Below the pieces are notes generated by a model. That model did not search any database, had not been told where the DNA came from, and saw only the letters and a list, made by a program, of their open reading frames with translations. Both the position numbers and the translations under genes were made by a program. From an uncultured Lachnospiraceae bacterium (GTDB lineage Bacteria; Bacillota; Clostridia; Lachnospirales; Lachnospiraceae), in NCBI GenBank assembly GCA_910587295.1, contig CAJULP010000068.1, forward strand, positions 62,001 through 126,000: a DNA stretch of 64,000 nucleotides, read 5' to 3'. Position 1 is the stretch's first letter. The number at the start of each line of letters is the position of its first letter. This document shows, in pieces, positions 36,883 to 45,650 of this stretch.

Positions 36883-39117
36883 CTATTCTCTCCTGCTTCC
36901 GCTCTCCCTGAAAAACATTTCCCTCAGGCTGCAGATATCCTTTGGCATGCCTTTCAGTTCCCCGGAATCATATTTCTCCCTGAGCCATCCGTAGAACTCA
37001 TTTGCCACAGCCGTTGTGAGGGATGCCGTGTTGCTGACGGATCCCTTTTTTGCCACTTCCCGGGCAACTGCCCTCATCTGTTTCCAAAAATTATAATAAA
37101 AGAGCTTCTGCTTCGTCATATACCCATTGCTGTCCTCTATGACAAACCCTTCTATCTGTTCCCCTGCCTTGCCGAGATAAACATACTCTTCTTTTATGAC
37201 TTCATAACGCCAGTCGAAAAACTCCTGCCAGCTCCGGATCTCGCAGGCTTTCTCCTTATGTGTCAGCCCGAACACATCTGCAACGGCACACATCTCCCCA
37301 TAGCCATACTTTTTAAACTCCGCCGTGTTATGGACGATGTCAAGGAGCACCAAGCAGCTTTCCGGGTATCCGATGACATGCGGGTCATGTTCCATGTCCA
37401 CACACTCAAACACAAAGGAAACATCATTTTCCCTGATATATTTTTTCATTCCTTCCAGATGTTCCGGTGCCACCCTAGATGCGAGCATTTCTTTCAGCCA
37501 CACGGCAAACCTACTGTCCATGGTCGATTTGCAGGCTGTCAGGAGACCATCTTCGTATTCGTTATAACTTACAATGCCGAGAAATCCGTTTTCCTTCACA
37601 TAAACAGATACCGGAAACCGGAGTCTGTCCTGCAGCCTGCCCATGTTCGTTTCCGCACATTCTCCGATATTAAAAAACTTGTCATATGCCCTTGCCGCCA
37701 CTTTACACTTTGTTATGTCAAGGTACAGCCCCCTCGCCTTTACCGTCTGGCTGTTCCACACCCTGCCGTAAAATGCCTCATCTGTGTAATTGAAAGACGA
37801 GATGTTCCCGAACTTCTTCTCCATGATATACTTGTTATGGCGCAGGCTGACAAGCACAGCGGCTGCAGGGCTGCTGCACAGCGCTTCCTGCGCTTTTTCC
37901 TCCTCCGGGCTTCTGAACACATCATTTTTCACCTCCACCGGGCAGATGCCGCCATGGCTTACCTGAAGGCAGCGCAGATGCCCGCCGCACTCCACCTGAC
38001 CTTCCAGATTGAACACCCTGCCGCCTGCTGCAAGGGGCGTCTGCCTTGTGTTCCTGTGCCCATAAATTTGGAAAAAATTACCCGGCATTGTCCGCCGGAA
38101 GGATTCCGCAACTGTTTCCGCATCATCAAAACATCCAACACCCTCCAGCATCTGCTCCGTTGCCACAAAGGACAAATTCTCCGGGATAATGCTTAATCCT
38201 CCGTGGGTGACAAGATAGATGTTCCCATCATATCTGTAATACGCACACTGCCCCAGCCTGCGGTACAAATTTCGGACATCCTTTTTGCTGATTCCGGCTC
38301 TTTCAAGGGCAGGGGCTGTCACCAGTTCAAACTCCGTCGCCCTGCCATTTCCGCAGCCCTGCCCGGACTCTCTGTTTGCCCACTGCCAGAGCTCCCTCTC
38401 ATGGTTTCCTTCCAGCAGGAGCACGTTTTTCCTTTCCATAATGGACAAAAGGAACTCCGCAACCTCTGCGTTCTCGGTTCCCCGGTCAAGGTAATCGCCA
38501 ACAAAGATGTACATTTCATCCTCTTTTATGCCGCCGTTGTCTGAAAGGTATTTCTGCAGGGCAGTATTGCACCCATGGATATCCCCGATGTGATGGACCT
38601 TTTCATAATGCGAAAAATCCCGCAGTTCCAGCCATACCGTGTCCAGCTCCCCCGGTCTGACCACTTTGATCCCGGAGGGCACCTTCTGGGTCGCAAATCT
38701 TGCGTACATGGTGTCTATCACCGTTTCCGGAACCCGCCTGAAAGGCTCCCTCTCCCTGTTCCGCTTTTTTGCTTCTTCCACAGGCACGTTCGTAAAATCA
38801 ACACAGTAAGCCCGGTAGCGGAACTCGCTGCACAGCTCCTTATACTGGTTCAGCTCAGAAGTCCGGGAATTGGTGGCATCCACTACAGTGAAGTCGCCCC
38901 TCTTCATCCGGCTTTTCAGCATGCGCCGCAGGGTTTTCCACACGGCATCGTCATTCTCCCCGCTGATCCTGCATGTACCATCCGTTCCCAGTAACGGACT
39001 CTGGTACATAAGGCGTATGTCATCAGGCGACAGCGTGTACGGCTTTAAGCCGTTTTCTGATACCCATGCCGACTTGCCGCTGCCCGGCGCTCCCCTCAGT
39101 AAAAGCAATGTCCTCAT
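36883..39117 (-). CDS. Three-domain RNA repair enzyme: kinase, phosphatase, RNA ligase
   Basis: A 744-residue protein with three catalytic parts in the Pnkp order. Residues 1-165: P-loop polynucleotide kinase (RGAPGSGKS at 8-16, VVDATN at 78-83, lid REREPFRR). Residues 172-400: binuclear metallophosphoesterase (GDIHG 178-182, GDYLDRG 207-213, GNHE 237-240, THGG 304-307, YGHRN 352-356). Residues 425-744: Rnl1-like RNA ligase, with ARAYDKFFNIGE (475-486), nucleophile K508 in KENG, FVFECVD (568-574), EGFVI (656-660) and a TKQK lysine pair (668-671). It should heal ends with 2',3'-cyclic phosphate and 5'-OH and seal them, as in tRNA repair after anticodon-nuclease cleavage. Start 39117 overlaps the upstream stop (ATGA) and follows AAAGGAAG. 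All key residues look intact. Confidence 0.85.
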   Translation of the reverse strand: MRTLLLLRGAPGSGKSAWVSENGLKPYTLSPDDIRLMYQSPLLGTDGTCRISGENDDAVWKTLRRMLKSRMKRGDFTVVDATNSRTSELNQYKELCSEFRYRAYCVDFTNVPVEEAKKRNREREPFRRVPETVIDTMYARFATQKVPSGIKVVRPGELDTVWLELRDFSHYEKVHHIGDIHGCNTALQKYLSDNGGIKEDEMYIFVGDYLDRGTENAEVAEFLLSIMERKNVLLLEGNHERELWQWANRESGQGCGNGRATEFELVTAPALERAGISKKDVRNLYRRLGQCAYYRYDGNIYLVTHGGLSIIPENLSFVATEQMLEGVGCFDDAETVAESFRRTMPGNFFQIYGHRNTRQTPLAAGGRVFNLEGQVECGGHLRCLQVSHGGICPVEVKNDVFRSPEEEKAQEALCSSPAAAVLVSLRHNKYIMEKKFGNISSFNYTDEAFYGRVWNSQTVKARGLYLDITKCKVAARAYDKFFNIGECAETNMGRLQDRLRFPVSVYVKENGFLGIVSYNEYEDGLLTACKSTMDSRFAVWLKEMLASRVAPEHLEGMKKYIRENDVSFVFECVDMEHDPHVIGYPESCLVLLDIVHNTAEFKKYGYGEMCAVADVFGLTHKEKACEIRSWQEFFDWRYEVIKEEYVYLGKAGEQIEGFVIEDSNGYMTKQKLFYYNFWKQMRAVAREVAKKGSVSNTASLTTAVANEFYGWLREKYDSGELKGMPKDICSLREMFFRESGSRRE

Positions 39118-39830
39118 TTCTTCTTCCTTTCTTCCCCATTGATTCTGCAAATTGTCTGATCTGAAAATATATAGCCTTTATAAGTATACATACCATAAGG
39201 CGGCGTGTCTTTCTCCCAGTCTTCATCGTCAAGCGTCTTGGCAATACAATAGTGCCAGTCATGACAGCATATCCTTTCGGGTACGAAAAATATCGTATCA
39301 TTTATCTCTTCTTCAATCAACCCTTCAAACCGTTTCCAGTTATCACAGCCTCCATCCTGTATCTTAAATGCCCAAGAACTCAACGCATTCTGCCCATGAT
39401 ATCCATATTTCCTTACTAATACTTTCTCGAAATAATCGTAAAGCTTTTTCCTGTCATACCGCAGTGTATATTTCCCCTGCCAGTGCTTTTTATCCAGCCT
39501 ACTCCTTATCTTCGTCCACAGAGAACGCCGAAACTGAAGTTCCGGTCTGCAAAGGACCATGTGGCAGGTAAAGGGGTAATATTCCCCATATCCCGGCTGA
39601 TTGCATGGAAAGTAGAGGAGTTTCCCCGGATCATCTGCCAGGATTGCCATAGCATAGCTGATACATGTAAATGCCTCGCGACTTGCATCTATCTGGCATC
39701 CATCCCTATCATGATCTCCTCCGGTACGGTCATATACATACATATTTTTAATAAAGGGAAAAACCAATACTTCATACACACGTCCTTTTTCATATACAGC
39801 ATATTTATCCAGCTTCATTTTTTCTTTCAT
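39114..39830 (-). CDS. Unknown protein coupled to the RNA repair enzyme
   Basis: A 238-residue soluble protein that I do not recognise. It is rich in aromatic residues, cysteines and histidines (RICCHDWHYCIA near residue 190, SSWAFKIQDGGCDNW near 155, GGDHDRDGCQID near 40), so metal binding or an RNA-contacting surface is possible. Its stop overlaps the start of the repair enzyme by four bases, so the two are translated together and probably work together. The upstream gap (39831-39932) holds a TTGACC / GGTCAA inverted pair that may be part of its promoter or operator. It could be a nuclease, a sensor or an RNA-binding partner; nothing decides. Confidence 0.65.
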   Translation of the reverse strand: MKEKMKLDKYAVYEKGRVYEVLVFPFIKNMYVYDRTGGDHDRDGCQIDASREAFTCISYAMAILADDPGKLLYFPCNQPGYGEYYPFTCHMVLCRPELQFRRSLWTKIRSRLDKKHWQGKYTLRYDRKKLYDYFEKVLVRKYGYHGQNALSSWAFKIQDGGCDNWKRFEGLIEEEINDTIFFVPERICCHDWHYCIAKTLDDEDWEKDTPPYGMYTYKGYIFSDQTICRINGEERKKK

Positions 39831-39929
39831 TTCTTTTCTACTGCCTCATTGACCTTATTAGTCAAATTGTTATGGTCAACCTCCTTCCTAAAAGCGTTGA
39901 ATACACAGTTGGCTTGCTTCTGCAACAAA

Positions 39930-39960
39930 TAAGGGAGAGTCCTTTGCGGATTCTCCCTGT
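39930..39960. terminator. Terminator after the lipoprotein gene
   Basis: A 10-bp stem (39933-39942 with 39948-39957) with the same TTTGC loop as the hairpin at 36822. It lies downstream of the lipoprotein gene on the minus strand and differs from the other copy at few positions. Confidence 0.6.
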
Positions 39961-40016
39961 TATCAACAAATTAATCCTCTATTAATTTTCCAGAAGCTGG
40001 ATAATCATTACAATCC

Positions 40017-41471
40017 TCAATTTAATAATTCATAGAAGCCTTCTGCCCAATCATTCTCATCATCCGGTAAAGAAGTATACAGATATAAACCACCTTCATA
40101 AAATGATATTACATATCCTGTGCCATTTCCATAAGTTTGATAGGATACTCCGTCAGTGCAATTTATAAGTTCTTCCATATCAGCATTTTCAAAGTCAACC
40201 TCACCACTTATAAATTTAAGACTGACTTTGTAGTCATCTGATATTGTAACGATACTATCTCCACCACCTACAATAAGATATTCACCAGGAACGATTCCAC
40301 TTGTTGGTTTATTGGAATAGAAAGTACCATCAATAACATCAATTTTTCCTGTAATCCCTTCCGGTATATATCTATCCGGATTTGCATCTATGACCGGATT
40401 CCCAATTCCACTTGAAGATGATTCCGCTGATCCTACTATGTTAGAAACTCCATCGCTGGTATATAGCCCATCCAAACCTCTATCGTCAAATAATTCACCA
40501 TCTACTGTTAAACCTTCTATTACTAAACCTCCATCGAAAAATGTAACAGTAAGCCCACTTCCTGATACTACATAATAATTAGGGATACTGGAATCTTTCG
40601 GAGTAAAAAGTGCTTCATCGATGATATTATTTCCTGAGCGCTGAGCAGAAAATTTATCTCCATTAACCGTGATAACAATAGCACCATCCACTGATGTATA
40701 GGTACCATTTTGTGCCTCTATTGGAGCCATTCCTTCACTATCTGTTCCTGAAAAAGGATCATTAGCAGCTTCGATAGTTTCCACTTCTTTTGCAAACTGA
40801 TTCAGAATAAAGCGAGGATTAACTTTAAATATCAATCCGCTTATTTCAAAATCAATATCTGAAGTTTCCGTAACACCGTACTGACTTGTGACGTAGGTCA
40901 CAAATACAATTGTACCTTTTCTGCCGCCAGATCTAATAGTAGCTACTGTAGGGTATTGCTTAGTATTATTTACTATACAATATCCATTTTGCTGAACAAG
41001 TTCCACTGCTGCTTCTTTGGCTATTTCATAGTCATCAATAAACAAAACGGCGTCATTCTGATCGAGATAAATATCGTTATCACTATTATTTGTTATCTCC
41101 ATAGCGACATATACACCGATGGAGGTGTATATATTACCACCTACATCATTTCCATTTATATTATAGTCGATATCTATAACTTCGGCACTAATACCATCTC
41201 CATTTGTATAAACATTACCAAGATGAAGATAATCCTTATTTTCAGGAGCTGCATCAAGATTATCACTGTCTGTGATTCCTTCCTGCTGATTGTTTTCTGC
41301 AACTTCCGGCTCTTTAATTTCGGCTGTTCCTTCTGCTATATTCTCTTCCTCTGCTATCTCTTCTTTTGCAGCAGGAGCAGGTTCCGGCTGTTCTGTATTT
41401 CCACAGGCTGAAATTAATCCTACCAATAATACTGCAATAGTTACAACGACCCATTTAATTTTCTTTTTCAT
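40017..41471 (-). CDS. Lipoprotein, last gene of a three-gene cargo operon
   Basis: A 484-residue lipoprotein: signal peptide 1-22 and lipobox LISACG with C23. A long acidic, alanine/glutamate-rich tether follows (about 24-75). A DUF4352-like immunoglobulin domain (about 80-230; LGNVYTNGDGISAEVIDIDY, VAMEITNNSDNDIYL) comes next, then repeated short beta units (NGTYTSVDGAI, GGLVIEGLTVDGE, YEGGLYLYT). It is anchored on the outer face of the membrane. The start at 41471 is chosen for the GAGGAAG site; the frame extends to 41534. It is AT-rich. No function can be assigned. Confidence 0.75.
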   Translation of the reverse strand: MKKKIKWVVVTIAVLLVGLISACGNTEQPEPAPAAKEEIAEEENIAEGTAEIKEPEVAENNQQEGITDSDNLDAAPENKDYLHLGNVYTNGDGISAEVIDIDYNINGNDVGGNIYTSIGVYVAMEITNNSDNDIYLDQNDAVLFIDDYEIAKEAAVELVQQNGYCIVNNTKQYPTVATIRSGGRKGTIVFVTYVTSQYGVTETSDIDFEISGLIFKVNPRFILNQFAKEVETIEAANDPFSGTDSEGMAPIEAQNGTYTSVDGAIVITVNGDKFSAQRSGNNIIDEALFTPKDSSIPNYYVVSGSGLTVTFFDGGLVIEGLTVDGELFDDRGLDGLYTSDGVSNIVGSAESSSSGIGNPVIDANPDRYIPEGITGKIDVIDGTFYSNKPTSGIVPGEYLIVGGGDSIVTISDDYKVSLKFISGEVDFENADMEELINCTDGVSYQTYGNGTGYVISFYEGGLYLYTSLPDDENDWAEGFYELLN

Positions 41472-41589
41472 TTTTTTATCTTCCTCTTTTGTTTCTTTAG
41501 GCTTGTTCATATAGATTCTCTTATATAATTCCATTTTGGTTTTTAGCTATCTTCTTGTATTGTAAAAATCAAAATTTTGTACAAAATAC

Positions 41590-42450
41590 TTAAATGCTCA
41601 TTACTAAAATAAAAATCCCAATCAACATAACTATGGATATGCAACTACAAATTAAACCAGCCTTAGCTTGTCCTCTCATAACACCTTGTTTTTTCCCTTG
41701 AAATGCAAAGATTATTCCCAAAATTTCAGGAAGAAACCAACATCCTAATGTACATAATGAAAAAATTCCAAATATTAGGGATAACATTGCCATTACTTTT
41801 CCCTCTTTTTTCAGTTTTTGTTCTTCCTCTTTTTGTTGCTTAGCTCGTTCAATTTCTTCTTGTTTCTCATACTCTATCCGTTCCCTTTCTTTCCGTTCTT
41901 CCTCTTTTCTATTCGCCTCTGCTCTCTTCTCTGCCGCTATTCTATCTTCTTCTGTCTTTTTTTCAGCTTGTATTTTATCTGAAATATTTCTTTTACGTTC
42001 TTGATAAGAATCTCTTTCTTCTATTATTTTCTTTCTTATTTCAATATCCGCATAATCCAACGCTTTAGCAAAATATGTATCATTCATTTTATATTTCACT
42101 AGCATTTCCTCTGAAAACGTTTCTTCCCAAAAATCTATGGGTTTAGAGGCTTCCCACCAGACCCTGTAGTCTGAACTTTTTTGTTTTATTAGCCTTTTTA
42201 ATAAATTTTGTGCCCGATTATAGTACAGATGCTCGCTATCTTGCTCTTGCATAGCTTCTTTTTTTTCTCTGCTCTGCTCATAGTAAAACAAAATATCGTC
42301 AAGTGCCTTGTTTATATCAGCAATTTTTTCTTTCTCCTCACAATCATCTGCAATTACTTTCTCTTCAAATTCACTCAAATCATTTTTCGTTCCACATTCA
42401 GGACAAAAAACACCCTCCGTAAATTCAAATCCACATTTGCTACATTTCAT
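41590..42450 (-). CDS. Zinc-ribbon, coiled-coil, two-TM protein
   Basis: A 286-residue protein. A zinc ribbon at the N-terminus (CSKCGFEF and CPECGTKN, residues 3-24) is followed by helical sequence and a long charged coiled coil (about 150-215, KKTEEDRIAAEKRAEANRKE and more). Two C-terminal membrane segments follow (about 222-250 and 262-286, CLGCWFLPEILGIIFAF type, similar to DUF4190). This would place the ribbon and coil on the inner face of the membrane. The start at 42450 follows AAGGAGG. It is 45 bp downstream of the large zinc-ribbon gene and 119 bp upstream of the lipoprotein, so all three are probably one operon. Confidence 0.75.
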   Translation of the reverse strand: MKCSKCGFEFTEGVFCPECGTKNDLSEFEEKVIADDCEEKEKIADINKALDDILFYYEQSREKKEAMQEQDSEHLYYNRAQNLLKRLIKQKSSDYRVWWEASKPIDFWEETFSEEMLVKYKMNDTYFAKALDYADIEIRKKIIEERDSYQERKRNISDKIQAEKKTEEDRIAAEKRAEANRKEEERKERERIEYEKQEEIERAKQQKEEEQKLKKEGKVMAMLSLIFGIFSLCTLGCWFLPEILGIIFAFQGKKQGVMRGQAKAGLICSCISIVMLIGIFILVMSI

Positions 42451-42494
42451 ACCCTTTTCCTCCTTGCATTCTGTTTTCATTTCATATTTCATCT

Positions 42495-44504
42495 TCAGCC
42501 ATACTTATTAGCTTTCCCACAATAATTACAAAATTTAATTGTTCGTATAATCTTTTTACCACAGTATGGGCAAAATATAGTTTGGGATTTTTCTTTTATA
42601 ATACCTTTCCCTATTAAAAATTGAATTAGCAAATCACATGCATCATCTTTACTTAAGTTATTCTCTGCCGCATATATCTCCATTATTTCCCATATTTTTT
42701 TAGCACATCGTTTTACAAAACGCATATGCCTTTCTTCTTGAGACATATAGTACGTTTCAAAAAATACTTGTAAGCATGAATACAAAAATCTTCTCGACGC
42801 AGGTTTTTCTGAATTTAGATCAATTATAATTTCACTACCATCACCACTAACACTAATTGCGTGAGCTACATCATCATAGCTAATATCTGAGATCTGTGCT
42901 AGTGGAATAGTCATACTTGGATTAAGGTTACACAATAATGAATTTGTTAAAACAAATCCTTTTCCACCAAACATAGTTCCAAAGACAGCTTTATTTTGAT
43001 ACATAAGAATAATATCCGTTTCCTGAAGTTTCCATTTATTTTTTATTTTTACATCCGGTATCTGTTTTTCATCTCCCCTTACCCAGACTTCTTTTAATAA
43101 TCCGTCCAATTCCAATTTTTCTTTATGAATCTTATCTATAAACTCATCCACCGTAGTGTCATCAGTTATTTCCAATATGGTTTCTGCCGATGCCAAACAG
43201 AATTCCGCATCTAAACACCATTTAAGAAAATTATCTAAATGCACACAAAACGGTACTAATTGGGGAAGCGAAGTGCTTCCTATAACTTGAATAATTTCTT
43301 TTTTTATTGATTTTAATTTTACATATGTACAAGGCTTATACTCTGAAAAATTTATATCTTTGTAATCTTTATGGTTTTCCAAATACCGATTAACCAGTTT
43401 GCGTTTTTTCATATTGGAAAAAAGCTGTGAAAAATCGTCCTGCATTTCCCAAAACTTCATAAAACGAATCAAATCATCTATGCTATTTTCCTCTCCGCTC
43501 GAAATAAGTTCCGAAATAATATCATTAATAATCAGTGCCATCATTCCACACTCGCAAAGTGGGAATCCATAAAGCGCTTCTATTGCTTTCACTGCTAATT
43601 TTCTTGTATTTTTCTCATACTGCCTTGCATGTGCCCATTTTTCTGTTGCATTAAAATCCGTACCAATACCTGACGTAAATCCTTTATCCTCCAATAATAT
43701 TGCCAATCCCATATCTGCACACAAAATGCACCGCCTAAAGCCATCACATAATTCCTTTTGAGTATCCTCCGCATTATATAGACGCTGTGTAATCTGTGCC
43801 ACTTTAGAGTTATCACGACTATCTACAATAGAGTCACCAATTGCCCTTCCAGCATCCGTCACGGCATTTAGTACACCTGCTTTCATTGCTCCCGAAATGG
43901 CACCTCTCAGTCCAAAACCTCCACCTTGCCAACGATCTCTTCCTGCACGCTCGTGCTCTTTCATCTGTTGATATTCATTAGCCTCATGAATTACTGAATC
44001 ATAAGTATCTACTATTCCTTTTATTTTGTTCCAATAATTTATATTAAACTTCTTTTTAAACTCGTCCACAGTTATATATATATCATATTCATATAGAATC
44101 TTTACGTTTTCATCGACCGTACCATCTATTACTTTTTTTACCCATGGAGTTACCTCATCCCAAACCTTTTCCATCGTCTTGGCTTTTGCATATCTATCTT
44201 TTAATTCTTTTTCATATATAGCAGCCTTCCTATTATGCAATTTCATCATATCTATGTATAGCTTTTGGCTTTTGTCATAATACTTTTCCTGTCCAAGTAT
44301 AGAAAAACCATCTAATATTTCAATAGTCAAATTATCGTCCACTTCAGCTTCATTATCCTTTTCATATACAATCTCCTCTTCTTTAGTTCTGCCTTCATCA
44401 ATTATTTCTTTTTCAAAATATGACGATGGACAACCACAATTTGGACATACCTCAGCCCTGCCAGAAACCATTTTCCCACAATCCGGACACCTCATTAACG
44501 CCAT
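42495..44504 (-). CDS. Large protein with zinc ribbons at both ends and a PH-like domain
   Basis: A 669-residue protein with a zinc ribbon at each end: CPDCGKMV...CPNCGCPS (residues 6-26) and CPYCGKKI...CNYCGKAN (about 646-666). The middle is mostly helical, with a short glycine-rich stretch (about 195-225, GGGFGLRGAISGAMKAG) that could touch a membrane. About 500-580 (LMYQNKAVFGTMFGGKGFVL to EIIIDL) has the strand pattern of a bacterial PH-like domain. No nuclease, ATPase or protease motif was seen. It is the first gene of the AT-rich three-gene operon and divergent from the XRE regulator, 200 bp away. Function is unknown; a sensor or scaffold in a defence or envelope system is inference. 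Confidence 0.7.
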   Translation of the reverse strand: MALMRCPDCGKMVSGRAEVCPNCGCPSSYFEKEIIDEGRTKEEEIVYEKDNEAEVDDNLTIEILDGFSILGQEKYYDKSQKLYIDMMKLHNRKAAIYEKELKDRYAKAKTMEKVWDEVTPWVKKVIDGTVDENVKILYEYDIYITVDEFKKKFNINYWNKIKGIVDTYDSVIHEANEYQQMKEHERAGRDRWQGGGFGLRGAISGAMKAGVLNAVTDAGRAIGDSIVDSRDNSKVAQITQRLYNAEDTQKELCDGFRRCILCADMGLAILLEDKGFTSGIGTDFNATEKWAHARQYEKNTRKLAVKAIEALYGFPLCECGMMALIINDIISELISSGEENSIDDLIRFMKFWEMQDDFSQLFSNMKKRKLVNRYLENHKDYKDINFSEYKPCTYVKLKSIKKEIIQVIGSTSLPQLVPFCVHLDNFLKWCLDAEFCLASAETILEITDDTTVDEFIDKIHKEKLELDGLLKEVWVRGDEKQIPDVKIKNKWKLQETDIILMYQNKAVFGTMFGGKGFVLTNSLLCNLNPSMTIPLAQISDISYDDVAHAISVSGDGSEIIIDLNSEKPASRRFLYSCLQVFFETYYMSQEERHMRFVKRCAKKIWEIMEIYAAENNLSKDDACDLLIQFLIGKGIIKEKSQTIFCPYCGKKIIRTIKFCNYCGKANKYG

Positions 44505-44627
44505 AATATATACCTTCCTTTATATAAATGATTCTTATAATTTCCTCGCCTTAGGCTGCTTGTGAAATCCTATTACTATAATTCATTTCCATTTTACACC
44601 AAAAAATTGCAGTGCGCAAGAGCACCT

Positions 44628-44685
44628 TGTTTATAAGCACACTGTTTAAAAGCAACTTTTTTTAACGCACTTGTTCTAATATAAT
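44628..44685 (+). promoter_or_regulatory. Operator repeats and promoter of the XRE gene
   Basis: TGTTTATAAGCA (44628-44639) and TGTTTAAAAGCA (44643-44654) form a direct repeat with 15-bp period, and a weaker third copy lies at 44613-44624. A consensus TATAAT follows at 44680-44685. The repeats lie between the XRE gene and the divergent zinc-ribbon operon, so the XRE protein may control both. Confidence 0.5.
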
Positions 44686-44704
44686 TTAAAAAAGGAGTAA
44701 TAAC

Positions 44705-44920
44705 ATGAAGATCCGTTTAAGAATCAAAGAAATCCTTGAAGAAAAAGGAAAGACAAATTACTGGCTCAGCCAGCAGCTTGGGATGTGCTACAGAAACTAC
44801 CACAACATTGTCACCAACCAGACATCCGCCATCCGTTTCGATACCATGGAAAGACTGTGTGAAATCCTGCAGGTTCCGGTAGGAGACTTATTTGAACAGG
44901 TGGATGATAAAAAAGAGTAA
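44705..44920 (+). CDS. XRE-family HTH regulator (Cro/CI-like)
   Basis: A 71-residue single-domain regulator: KEILEEKGKTNYWLSQQLGM, then RFDTMERLCEILQVPVGDLF, the standard Cro/CI five-helix pattern. The start at 44705 follows AAAGGAG with a 7-nt spacer. It is the only leftward-divergent gene in this part of the element, with direct repeats before it that may be its operator. It likely represses the cargo operon or itself. Confidence 0.85.
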   Translation: MKIRLRIKEILEEKGKTNYWLSQQLGMCYRNYHNIVTNQTSAIRFDTMERLCEILQVPVGDLFEQVDDKKE

Positions 44921-44956
44921 GAGAGACCAGTCTCTGCAAAGCAGACAGTCTCTCTT
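44919..44956 (+). terminator. Terminator of the XRE gene
   Basis: A 9-bp stem (AAGAGAGAC at 44919-44927 with GTCTCTCTT at 44948-44956), an inner CTGC/GCAG hairpin and a T-rich tail. It overlaps the XRE stop codon. Confidence 0.8.
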
Positions 44957-44993
44957 TGTTTCTGACAAATTCCATATTTTAAGTTTCTTAATG

Positions 44994-45650
44994 TTACGTT
45001 TCTATATGATACCCATAGGGAACGTCCTTGTGTCCGTCAAGGGCATTCCCTTCGCCATTCAAAAATTCCAGCACTTCTATTGCCCCTGTAACCATAATCT
45101 GATATCTGCACAAGATTTCATTAAATATTCCCTCCCGCTGTTTAATTTCCGGTAATGTCGTATGCCATTTCCACCCATTTTGGAAATTAATAGTATTCAC
45201 CGCAAAATGGATATGGCAACGCTTTTCCGGCTCCCAATGCACGGCAAATACCGCCTGATGCCCCATCTGAAAATAAACCTGGCAGCATTCCATGCCGACC
45301 TGCCAAAGTACCTCCGGATTTCTTCCAAGCCGTTCAAACTCACAATCTTTCAGGTTCAGGACTTCATGGTACATCCTTCTGCCTCTCCTGCTGTTGATCC
45401 CATAAACATACTGCACATAACGGAATTGCTGAATCATGTTGTCAACGGAGTGGAAATAATCAGCACCTACAGCGCCATAGTTGATCAAATCATCTCCCCT
45501 TTCCTCGTTTTCCCTTGTTCTTGTGACATAATGAAGGACATTCTCCACTGCGTCTTCATTCGTATAATTTCCTTTTTTATAACGTGCCCTGTTATTGTTT
45601 CCTTCTTTATTTCCTTTATTTTCCCTTGTCGGTATCCCTAAAATTCCCAT
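44994..45650 (-). CDS. Small relaxase (MobA/VirD2-like)
   Basis: A 218-residue relaxase domain of the PF03432 type. Y41 in VLHYVTRTR is the candidate nicking tyrosine. The three-histidine metal motif is in VHWEPEKRCHIHFAVNTIN (H138, H146, H148), preceded by MYHEVLNL. The protein is short for the family and has no helicase or primase part after the catalytic domain. It overlaps the mobC-like gene by 13 bp. With MobC it should nick the oriT near 46.1 kb for transfer by a helper element. Confidence 0.8.
   Translation of the reverse strand: MGILGIPTRENKGNKEGNNNRARYKKGNYTNEDAVENVLHYVTRTRENEERGDDLINYGAVGADYFHSVDNMIQQFRYVQYVYGINSRRGRRMYHEVLNLKDCEFERLGRNPEVLWQVGMECCQVYFQMGHQAVFAVHWEPEKRCHIHFAVNTINFQNGWKWHTTLPEIKQREGIFNEILCRYQIMVTGAIEVLEFLNGEGNALDGHKDVPYGYHIET

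Noticed and set aside
36868..38196. 442-residue plus-strand frame
   Set aside because: It is antisense to the RNA repair gene, has no family-like motifs and follows that gene's codon pattern.
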